From contig NZ_BMVL01000004.1 of NCBI RefSeq assembly GCF_014650695.1, forward strand, positions 234,852 to 298,851: a DNA stretch of 64,000 nt, written 5' to 3'. A program made the position numbers and the translations under genes. Below, in pieces: positions 32,495 to 40,216 of this stretch. The notes beneath the pieces are model-generated. The model was not told the DNA's origin. It worked only from the letters and a program-made list of their open reading frames with translations, and searched no databases. This DNA is from Streptomyces avidinii. GTDB lineage: Bacteria > Actinomycetota > Actinomycetes > Streptomycetales > Streptomycetaceae. How positions within the stretch are numbered: position 1 is the stretch's first letter; each line of letters opens with the position of its first letter.

Positions 32495-35370
32495 GCAGCG
32501 CCACCCAGGGCACGGCGTTCCGCGCCACCGTCACGGCCACCGGGTTCGTCCTCGACGTGCCCGTGATCGGCCCGGCCGAGGCAGCCGAGCGTGCCATCGC
32601 CTCCTGGCAGGACGGTGCCGAGTTGCGGCAACTGCCGGACGGGCGATGGCTGTTCGTCCTGGCCGCGCCCGTGGAGATCCGCGCCGACCGAGCTCCCGGG
32701 CTGCCCGTCGTGCGGACGGACCGCGGCGCGCAGGCCGCCGTCGGAGCCGACGCCACCGCAGCGGTCGCCGGGCACCTCGCGGTGGCTGCAGGAGGAGTGA
32801 CGGTCATTCATCAGATCGCAGAACTGGCGGAGCTGGACCCTGCCGGGTGGCTCGACCTGTCCGGGCTCACGCTCCACCGTCCTCGACCGGTCGGCGCCAC
32901 CGAGCCCGAGGCCGAACCCGTCGTGGAGTCCCTGCCGCGGCAACCAAGGCCCGACCTGCGCGCGGCCGCCGGCATCGCACCCCGGACGGAGCGGGCCCGG
33001 CGGCTCACCGAGGACACCCCGGCCGGTGCCCGTCGCCGGGGGGCGCCGTTCGCGGGGCGTCCGCGTCCGCGGCCGTCTTCCGTGACCGGCCCGTTCGCCT
33101 TGGCCATGGTCGTCCTCCTCGTGGTGCTACCCCTCCTCGTCGTCGTCGCGTCGCAGGGCGGCACCTTCCACGTCGGCGTGCTGCTGCTCGCGTTCGCCGC
33201 CGGCCCGACAGCCGCCCGCCTCCGTAAGCGCAACAGCGGCGCCGTACCGGGCCCGGAAGGCTCCGCCGCCGGGGCCGGCGCCCGCGCCTCTGGACCGGAG
33301 CCCGGCCGCTCGCGCGGCCGCGCCCGCCGCCCCCTGTTCAACGCACTCCTGGCCCGCCTGGCGATGCGTACGGCGGGCCCGCTGATCCAGGGCCGGCACG
33401 CCCGCTACCTGCGTGAGCTGACCGCCGCGTTCGAGCAGCGCCGCTGGGAGGACGCCCTGCGCGACGCGATCCGGCTGACGGCCGGCCGGCCGGCCGAGCA
33501 GAAACCTTGGCTCGCCCTCGGCCTGCCCAGCCGTTACGAGGGCGCCCTGCGCCCCACGCCCCGGGCCGGCGGTTCCGGCGCCGCCTCGCCCCTCTCCGGG
33601 CCCACCGTGCACCAGCACCTCGCCGCGCTCTACCAGCGGGCCGCCGAGGGCCTGGAGCGCGAGGGCAGGATCGACGAGGCCGCATTCGTCCTCGCCGACC
33701 TGCGGGACGCCCCGGCCGAGGCGGTCGCGTTGCTGGTCCGGCACGGCCGCACCGTACAGGCGGCCGAGCTGGCGGAGGGCCGCGACCTCGGCGCAGACCT
33801 CGTGGTCCGGCTGTGGTGGCAGGCCGGCGAACGCGAACGAGCCGTCCGGACGGCGTACCGCAGGGCCGCATTCGCCTCCGCCGTGGAGCGCCTCGCCTCC
33901 GACGACCCGGCGTCCGCCCGCGAGCTGCGCGCCGCCTGGGCCGCGCACCGCAGGGAGTCCGGCGACCGTCTGGGCGCCGCCGAGGTGCTCTGGGCGGACG
34001 AGTCGCTGCGCCCGTCGGCTGTCGCCGACCTGCGTGACGCGGTTGCGCTCGGCGGGCCGACCCGGAGCCGGGCGCTGCCGTACCTGCTGGCGCTCGGCGC
34101 CGGAGAGGCGACCAGGGCGCTCGCCCTGGCCGTCCTCGACAGCGACGGGGACCCGGCCACCACCGGACGGTCGGCGCTGGCCGCCGCGCTGGCGGAACTC
34201 CCGGCCGCCGACCCGGCCCTGGACCGTGAACTCGCCACCGCGGCGGCCCGGGCGGTCGTCCGGGACGGCGGCTTCGGCGGCGTCCTCGGCGACCGGGACG
34301 CGGGGGCCCGCCACCAGCGGCTGCTGAAGCGGGCCGACCCGCTGGTCGCCGCAGACCTGGCCCGGCCGAGCCGCGCGGCCCCCGCGGCACACCTCACCGC
34401 GCACACCGCCGCCGACCGACCCGGCACGCTGCCGGTGATGGACGCGGCGTTCCTCGGCTCCGGCGCCGTCCTGGTCGCCTGCGGACAGGCGGGGGTCCGG
34501 CTGCTCACCGCCGACGGTCGGACCAAGGCCCGTTGGGACGTGCCCGCCGACCAGCTGGTGCTGGCCGATCACGGCGGCGTCGCCCTGCTCGTGGCGGGCT
34601 ACGGGCGGGTCCGGGAAGTCTCCCGGCTCGACCTCGCCACCCGCTCGGTCCGGCGCTGGACGACGCTGCGCGCGGAGCAGATCGTCCCCTCCTTCGACGG
34701 CCGGCACCTGATCACGGCCGACGACGACGGCATCGCGGTCCTGGACACCCTCGCGCCCCGGCCCACCGTGGTCTGGCGCGAACTCGGCGGCGGCGAGCGG
34801 CTGGTCGGCCGGCTCGCCCGCACTCCGGCCGGATGCACGGGTGTCGTGGTGTCGCCGCTTCCCGACGGCACGCAGGCCGTCGAGCTCTGGCGCTGGGACC
34901 TGCCCGGCTGGGAGTTGCGCTCCCGGCTCAGGCCCGACGCGTTCCGCCCCGGCCGCTCCGCGGCGCTCGCCGCCGGCAGCCTGCTGGCGGCCGACCTGCA
35001 GCCGGCGGACGGGTCACCGGACAGGACCGTCCTGCACTGGACCACCGAGAGCCCGCTCGCCCGCCCGGGCGCCGGCCCGGGCATCGACGGCGTCGCGCCG
35101 CACGGCCCGATCGTCGACGGCGACCACTGGACGCTCGCGGTGCCCGGCCCCGACGGCACCGGAGTCCTCCTTCACACGGGCGCGGGCGCCGGCTCCGCGC
35201 CCACCGCGACCGTGTTCTTCCCGCAGGCCGGCACGCAGGCCGACACACCGGCCCCGGGCCTTCGCCGGCACGCCGACGCGGTCACCCACTGGCACCGGTC
35301 CGGCCGTGTCCTCGCCACCACCCCCGACGGAGCCACCCTGCTCGCCAACCTGCGCGTCACGGTCGGCTGA
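32491..35370 (+). CDS. bpX6-like domain, two membrane helices, helical repeats and beta-propeller
   Basis: The protein has 959 residues. Residues 1 to about 130 form a compact domain (AEAAERAIASWQDGAELRQ, LPDGRWLFVLAAP) matching the place and pattern of bpX6. A disordered basic linker leads to two hydrophobic helices at about 202-220 and 226-240. Residues about 270-620 are alpha-helical and TPR-like (RWEDALRDAIRL, ALYQRAAEGLEREGRIDEA). Residues about 630-959 have beta-propeller strands (VLVACGQAGVRLLTADG, HLITADDDGIAVLDTL). The protein could be the membrane anchor and sensor of the system. The GTG start overlaps the vWA stop. The stop lies in a hexanucleotide repeat. Confidence 0.78.
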   Translation: MSSATQGTAFRATVTATGFVLDVPVIGPAEAAERAIASWQDGAELRQLPDGRWLFVLAAPVEIRADRAPGLPVVRTDRGAQAAVGADATAAVAGHLAVAAGGVTVIHQIAELAELDPAGWLDLSGLTLHRPRPVGATEPEAEPVVESLPRQPRPDLRAAAGIAPRTERARRLTEDTPAGARRRGAPFAGRPRPRPSSVTGPFALAMVVLLVVLPLLVVVASQGGTFHVGVLLLAFAAGPTAARLRKRNSGAVPGPEGSAAGAGARASGPEPGRSRGRARRPLFNALLARLAMRTAGPLIQGRHARYLRELTAAFEQRRWEDALRDAIRLTAGRPAEQKPWLALGLPSRYEGALRPTPRAGGSGAASPLSGPTVHQHLAALYQRAAEGLEREGRIDEAAFVLADLRDAPAEAVALLVRHGRTVQAAELAEGRDLGADLVVRLWWQAGERERAVRTAYRRAAFASAVERLASDDPASARELRAAWAAHRRESGDRLGAAEVLWADESLRPSAVADLRDAVALGGPTRSRALPYLLALGAGEATRALALAVLDSDGDPATTGRSALAAALAELPAADPALDRELATAAARAVVRDGGFGGVLGDRDAGARHQRLLKRADPLVAADLARPSRAAPAAHLTAHTAADRPGTLPVMDAAFLGSGAVLVACGQAGVRLLTADGRTKARWDVPADQLVLADHGGVALLVAGYGRVREVSRLDLATRSVRRWTTLRAEQIVPSFDGRHLITADDDGIAVLDTLAPRPTVVWRELGGGERLVGRLARTPAGCTGVVVSPLPDGTQAVELWRWDLPGWELRSRLRPDAFRPGRSAALAAGSLLAADLQPADGSPDRTVLHWTTESPLARPGAGPGIDGVAPHGPIVDGDHWTLAVPGPDGTGVLLHTGAGAGSAPTATVFFPQAGTQADTPAPGLRRHADAVTHWHRSGRVLATTPDGATLLANLRVTVG

Positions 35371-35400
35371 GGCTGAGGCTGAGGCTGAGGCTGAGGCTGA
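35365..35400. repeat. (GGCTGA)6 microsatellite spanning a stop codon
   Basis: Six perfect GGCTGA units run from 35365 to 35400, followed by GGGGAC units. The beta-propeller stop codon is the TGA of the first unit. Because the unit is six bases, every copy carries a TGA in the same frame, so slippage cannot extend the protein. The array sits in the 70-bp gap between convergent genes. Confidence 0.95.
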
Positions 35401-35440
35401 GGCGGGGACGGGGACGGGGGTGCTCCGGTCCGACGCCGTC

Positions 35441-36412
35441 TCACGGCCCCGGCGTGGCCCGCAGGGCAGACGGGCTGGCCAGGGCCTTCGCCGCCGCCAG
35501 GCTCGCGGGCCGGCCGAGCAGCGCCCGCGAGCCCTCCCGCAGCAGTACGGCCGCACGGAACGCGGTGGTCGCCGCGGGCCCGTGCCGGCGCCCGTAGAGC
35601 CGTACCCGGTTGAGCGTGAGCAGGGTCCACAGCCGCGGCGAGACCTGGGAGTCCCCGCCCAGGTGGGTGGCCGTCGCCGCGGGTTCCAGCCGGGTGACGA
35701 AGCCGAGGTCGCGGGCCCGCAGGCAGTATTCGGTCTCCTCCGAGTACAGGAAGAAGGACTCGTCCCAGGCCCCGCAGGCCTGCAGGCACTCCCCGGACAC
35801 GGCCATCAGCGCGCCCGTCGCCCAGTCCGCGACCGTGGCCCGCTCGTACGCGACCGGGTCGGTGACCAGTTCACTCCAGCGCGGGAACCGCCCGGCCCGA
35901 CGGTTGCCCAGCACCGCCTCGCCCAGCGCCCGGGTCACGCGCGACTCCCGGCGCAGCGAGAGCAGCAGCGTACGGCCGTCCTCCTCGTACAGCAGCGGGA
36001 CGCTGATCCCGACCCGGCCGCCCCCCGGAAGGGCCTCGCCCAGCGCGTCGACGAGCACCTTGGCGCAGCCGCGGCGCATCCGGACGTCCGGATTGCAGAC
36101 CAGGGCCGTGCCGAAGCCGCCGTCCCATGCCGCGGCGGCCGCCAGGGCGGCGTTCACCCCGGCCGCATAACCGGCGTTGCGGCCGGTCTGGACGATCGTC
36201 GCGTCCGGGGCCAGCGAGCGGATCAGGTCCACGGTGCCGTCGGCCGAGTCGTTGTCGGCGACGACCAGGCGCCAGTCGAGCCCGGCCGTGCCCTCCGGCA
36301 GCGAGGCGAGGAACTCCGGGAGCACCTCGGCGCTGTTCCAGGTGACGACGATGACGGCTACGGGGCCGGTACCCGGATCCGGGCGGCGGGCGGCTGGCTG
36401 GCTGAACTGCAT
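35441..36412 (-). CDS. Glycosyltransferase family 2 (rhamnosyltransferase-like)
   Basis: The protein has 323 residues. GT-A motifs are VAVIVVTWNSAEVLPEF, VVADNDSADGTVDL, TGRNAGYAAGVN, ALVCNPDVRM (metal site) and FFLYSEETEYCLRARD, the pattern of dTDP-rhamnosyl- and related transferases of the WbbL type. The acceptor and donor are not known. The ATG at 36412 has GGAG upstream and lies inside the end of the upstream Wzz-Wzy gene (55-bp overlap), so the two are translated from one mRNA. It is the last gene of its - strand unit. Confidence 0.88.
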   Translation of the reverse strand: MQFSQPAARRPDPGTGPVAVIVVTWNSAEVLPEFLASLPEGTAGLDWRLVVADNDSADGTVDLIRSLAPDATIVQTGRNAGYAAGVNAALAAAAAWDGGFGTALVCNPDVRMRRGCAKVLVDALGEALPGGGRVGISVPLLYEEDGRTLLLSLRRESRVTRALGEAVLGNRRAGRFPRWSELVTDPVAYERATVADWATGALMAVSGECLQACGAWDESFFLYSEETEYCLRARDLGFVTRLEPAATATHLGGDSQVSPRLWTLLTLNRVRLYGRRHGPAATTAFRAAVLLREGSRALLGRPASLAAAKALASPSALRATPGP

Positions 36413-38373
36413 GGGGACTCCACGGTTGCGGGCTGCGGCGCCGTACGCCGGATGAACCCGAGGTAGCTGCCTCCGGCGGCGATCGTCAGGAAGAACACTC
36501 CGGCGAACATCGGGAAGCTGAGGGCGTCGAACGTGGCGGCGATGACCAGGGAGACGAGGGCCGAGGCGAAGAAGGCCTGCCCCAGCTCCCGGTCGGACTC
36601 GGTGCGGGCCAGCCTGCGGATGGCACCGCCCTGGTGGATCCCGGTGAACAGGAGGACCAGGAGCGCGAGCAGCCCCACGAGGCCCATCTCCGCCAGGGTG
36701 AGCATGTACTGGTTGTCGGTGAAGAAGAACAGCTCGGGCAGGAAGGTCCCGGAGCCCCGGCCGAACAGCGGCCGTTCGCCGAGGTACGGCACGATCGCGC
36801 TGTACTTCACGGTACGGGCCTGGGTGCTGCTGTCGGAGTTCGTCAGGAACGAGGCGAAGAGCGCGGTGATGGTGCCGATCAGCCCGGGAATGATCACCTT
36901 GAAGCAGGCCACCGAGCCCATCAGCAGACCGATCGCGGCCCACCGGCGCTCCGGCTTCCAGCGCAGCACCATCACCAGCACCACGATGAGCGCCCCGATG
37001 ATCGAGGTCCGCGACACCGTCAGCGGCAGGGCGCCCCCCATCAGGACCACGGGCCCCCAGCGCCGCCAGGCACGCAGGTGCCGCCGGACCGGATCGAAGG
37101 CCTGCTGCACGGCGAAGGGCAGCAGGATGGCGAGCATCCCGCCGAACTCGAGGGGCTGCGCCGTGGTGGACCGCGGCCGGGTGAAGGAGCCCCGGTCCAG
37201 GGTGGTGATCTGGGCGACGCCGGATTTCAGGCCCGGGATGCTGATGCTGTCCGCGATGTTCGTCGCGGTGAAGAAGTCGTAGAAGCCGATGGCCGCCACC
37301 ACCGTCCCCATCACCACCGCCCGGCGCAGCAGCACGTCCAGGCGGTCGCGGTCCTGGATCCCCGCGGAGACCAGCACCACCAGCGAGACCCACACGAGCA
37401 GCCCGATCAGACCGCGGTCCGCCGCGAGGACCTCCTTGTGGGAGCTGCCCCGCATCGCGTTCGCGAGGTAGGAGCCCAGTACGGAGAAGGCCAGCAGGCA
37501 CATCACCACGCGCGGCAGCCGGGTGCCCGGGGCGGGCAGGATCCGGCCGGTGATCCAGGCCGCCAGGTACCAGAACAGGCACAGCAGCGCGAAGACGTTG
37601 GCCGGGGTGCCCACCCCGCCCATCCCGGGCAGGGTCAGGTTCGAGGGGATGAAGAAGGCCAGGGCCAGGTAGCAGCTCAGCAGGGCGGTCGCGTCCAGCT
37701 GCCGTCCCCACGGCTTGCGGCGGCCGCGCCCCCGCGCCGGGGCGGCCGAGGCCGCGCGCCGCCTGCGGAGCGCGGCCAGCAGGCTGTCCGTCAGGAAGGA
37801 GAGCGTGAAGGCGGTCGTGGTGCCCAGGATGACGACGCCCAGCACCTGCTGGTAGCGGCTCTTCATCTGCGGCACCGGAGTCTGCGGCAGCACCACGGGG
37901 GCCGTCTGCACCATGTACGCGGGCTTGACCTTGGCCGCCGCCTGGAGCGCGTTGAGCGTCTCCCCGGCGAAGGCGGTCAGCTTGTTGGTCTCCTCCAGCA
38001 CCTTCGCCCGGTCGGTCCCCGTGACGGTCAGGGTCAGCATCGGCCCCGAGGTGTTCGCGGCGAAGCCGACCGTGTAGGGGTCGGTCACCCCGATGCCCTG
38101 CAGGTCCCGCGCCGCATCCGTCCCCGACAGCGTCCTGATCAGCACGTCCGCGGTGACCACCAGCGAGCCGCCGGCGTTCGCGATGGGATTGCCGAAGGCG
38201 GGGGCCAGTTCGGCCACGGCCGTGGAGTCCAGTAGCGCCACCGAGCTCTCCGACTGGTAGGCCACCGGCACCGAACGGTACAGGTGGGCCCCCGCGAGCA
38301 GGCTGATGAGCGTCAGCGGCACCATCACGTACCAGCGGCGCCGGAGCACCGCGACGATCTCACCGAGACTCAT
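36358..38373 (-). CDS. Wzz-Wzy fusion: chain-length domain joined to O-antigen polymerase-like domain
   Basis: The protein has 671 residues. Residues 1 to about 220 look like a Wzz protein (LGEIVAVLRRRWYVMVPLTL, a periplasmic-type region, a second helix at about 175-200 and a basic loop). Residues about 230-650 form a polytopic domain of some ten helices, with a large loop (FGRGSGTFLPELFFFTDNQYMLTLAEMG) typical of Wzy/WaaL-type polymerases and ligases. The two activities usually come from separate genes, so the fusion may couple polymerisation to length control. I chose the ATG at 38373; TTG and GTG codons upstream give an odd basic extension. Confidence 0.85.
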   Translation of the reverse strand: MSLGEIVAVLRRRWYVMVPLTLISLLAGAHLYRSVPVAYQSESSVALLDSTAVAELAPAFGNPIANAGGSLVVTADVLIRTLSGTDAARDLQGIGVTDPYTVGFAANTSGPMLTLTVTGTDRAKVLEETNKLTAFAGETLNALQAAAKVKPAYMVQTAPVVLPQTPVPQMKSRYQQVLGVVILGTTTAFTLSFLTDSLLAALRRRRAASAAPARGRGRRKPWGRQLDATALLSCYLALAFFIPSNLTLPGMGGVGTPANVFALLCLFWYLAAWITGRILPAPGTRLPRVVMCLLAFSVLGSYLANAMRGSSHKEVLAADRGLIGLLVWVSLVVLVSAGIQDRDRLDVLLRRAVVMGTVVAAIGFYDFFTATNIADSISIPGLKSGVAQITTLDRGSFTRPRSTTAQPLEFGGMLAILLPFAVQQAFDPVRRHLRAWRRWGPVVLMGGALPLTVSRTSIIGALIVVLVMVLRWKPERRWAAIGLLMGSVACFKVIIPGLIGTITALFASFLTNSDSSTQARTVKYSAIVPYLGERPLFGRGSGTFLPELFFFTDNQYMLTLAEMGLVGLLALLVLLFTGIHQGGAIRRLARTESDRELGQAFFASALVSLVIAATFDALSFPMFAGVFFLTIAAGGSYLGFIRRTAPQPATVESPCSSASQPPAARIRVPAP

Positions 38374-38453
38374 GAACACCCCCCGAGGAAGCCGCAATTG
38401 ATGGCGGGCCTACCCATGTCCTGGAAAGATCGGTCACAACGGAAGGAATCTTT

Positions 38454-39149
38454 GTGTCGCCTGGTGAGTTGGTCCGTGCGCTGCGCCGGCGCTGGTACGT
38501 CCTGATCGTGGCGGCGGTGCTCACGGCTGCCGGAGCCGTCCAAGTGCTGCACCCCACCCAGACGTACCTGAGCACGGCGATCGTCGTGCTCAAGCCCCCG
38601 GTGACGGCCAACCAGCCCAACCAACTGGCGAACCTGCAACCGCCGCTCGCCGCCGTCTCCTACGCCGCGGTGCAGCAGCTGGAATCGCCCGCCGGCGCCG
38701 CGGAGCTCCGCGCCGCGGGCGTGAGCGGAACGTACCGGCTGATACCGCGCAACAGCGGGACCAGCGTCACCCCGCGCTACCTGATCCCCTCGCTCCAGAT
38801 CCAGGCGGAGCAGGACAGACCGGTCGCCGCGGACACGGCCGTCCGGAAGATCATCGAGATTTACACCAAGCACCTCACCGACCTGCAGACACAGCAGGGC
38901 GTCCCGGACTCCGCGCGGATGAGCGTCACCCTGCTGGTACCGCCCACCGCGGTGGTGCAGACCGGCACCAAGAGCCGGGGACTCGCCGGGGCGGCCCTGC
39001 TGGGCGGGGTCGGCGGCGTGGTGGCGGCCCTGTGGACCGACCGGCTCCTGACGCGCCGGAGCCGGCGCCGGCGTACTGCCGCCGACGCCGGTCCGGTGGG
39101 GCGGGCCGAGGAGCCCGAGCGGGCGCCCCTCGTGGGGGCGGCCCGCTGA
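38454..39149 (+). CDS. Wzz-like polysaccharide chain-length protein (divergent copy)
   Basis: This 231-residue protein has an N-terminal SPGELVRALRRRWYVLIVAAVLTAAG helix, an extracellular region of about 140 residues with a VTLLVPPTAV strand near its end, and a second helix (GLAGAALLGGVGGVVAALW). A short charged tail follows, with no kinase. It is on + while the genes on each side are on -, and its start faces the Wzz-Wzy gene, so the 80-bp gap between them (38374-38453) must hold two divergent promoters. The GTG start has GGAAGGAA upstream. Confidence 0.85.
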   Translation: MSPGELVRALRRRWYVLIVAAVLTAAGAVQVLHPTQTYLSTAIVVLKPPVTANQPNQLANLQPPLAAVSYAAVQQLESPAGAAELRAAGVSGTYRLIPRNSGTSVTPRYLIPSLQIQAEQDRPVAADTAVRKIIEIYTKHLTDLQTQQGVPDSARMSVTLLVPPTAVVQTGTKSRGLAGAALLGGVGGVVAALWTDRLLTRRSRRRRTAADAGPVGRAEEPERAPLVGAAR

Positions 39150-39166
39150 ACCCGACAGATGGATCA

Positions 39167-40216
39167 TCAAATCCCTCGACGCTTCCAGGACCGCCACCAC
39201 AGCCACTCGCGCCCCCGGTCGGCAACGGCCGAGAGCACGAGCGGCTGGAGGTACGGCATGGCGCGCGCGCCGATGCGCCGGCGCCGCAGGAGCGCCCGGT
39301 ACTCGGCGAGCGACGTGTAGTCCCCGGGCAGGCACTCGGCCGCGAACTCCACCAGCTCGTCCACCGGAACCACCGCGGTGCGCCCCCGGTCGTACGCCCG
39401 GTAGGCGCGCCGCAGCGCGTAGCGGGCCAGCCGGGTGCGCGCCGCCAGTGCCAGCCGGTCGGACCCCGGCAGCAGCCCGCCGCACTTGTCGAGCACCGAG
39501 TCGAAGGCGACGAGGCGCTGGCGCAGGTCGTCGAGCTGACCGCCGAAGTCCGTGGTGGACATGTTGTTGCCGTGGACCCGGTAGAAGGCCTGGTCGGCCC
39601 CGCGGACGTAGCCCACGTCGGCGTGGGCCGCGAGCCGCATCCACATCTCGATGTCACCGGCGTGCGGCAGCTCCGGGTCGTAGCCCCCGACCTTGCGCTG
39701 GAGACTCGTGCGGACCACCACCTCGGGTGAGGTGATGCACCCGGTGCCCTCCCGGAACCGCCGGTCCAGCCACCACCGTCCGGGGTAGACGACCGATCCG
39801 GTGCTCCGGGTACGGGCCGCGGGCAGCGGCCCGCCGTGCTGGAAGCGCAGCGGCCTGCCGTAGCAGAAGCCCGCCTCCGGATGCGCGTCGAGCAGGGCCG
39901 CCGCGCGCACCAGGGCCCCGGGGACCAGCCGGTCGTCCGCCGACAGCAGGGCGACGTAGTCCCCGTCGGCCCACTCCAGCAGGCCCTCGTTGTAGGTGGC
40001 GATGTGGCCCTTGTTGCTCTCGTGGACCCGTACCTCGATCCGCGGGTCGGCGGCCGCCAGCGCGCGGGCGACCTCCGCGGAGTCGTCGGGCGAGGCATCG
40101 TCGATGATCAGCACCCGAACGTCGACGCCCTCCTGCTCGTCCAGCACGCTCTTGACGCAGTCGGCCAGGAAGTGGCCGTACTTGTAGCAGGGGATCACCA
40201 CGCTGACCGTGCTCAC
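39167..40216 (-). CDS. Glycosyltransferase family 2
   Basis: The protein has 349 residues. The GT-A core is VSVVIPCYKYGHFLADC, VLIIDDASPDDSAE, NKGHIATYNEG and LLSADDRLVPGAL, with GDIEMWMRLA in the acceptor half. The C-terminal 100 residues are helical and basic, and may bind the membrane. The GTG start (40216) overlaps the stop of the upstream secreted-protein gene. It converges on the + strand Wzz gene, 17 bp away. Confidence 0.9.
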   Translation of the reverse strand: MSTVSVVIPCYKYGHFLADCVKSVLDEQEGVDVRVLIIDDASPDDSAEVARALAAADPRIEVRVHESNKGHIATYNEGLLEWADGDYVALLSADDRLVPGALVRAAALLDAHPEAGFCYGRPLRFQHGGPLPAARTRSTGSVVYPGRWWLDRRFREGTGCITSPEVVVRTSLQRKVGGYDPELPHAGDIEMWMRLAAHADVGYVRGADQAFYRVHGNNMSTTDFGGQLDDLRQRLVAFDSVLDKCGGLLPGSDRLALAARTRLARYALRRAYRAYDRGRTAVVPVDELVEFAAECLPGDYTSLAEYRALLRRRRIGARAMPYLQPLVLSAVADRGREWLWWRSWKRRGI

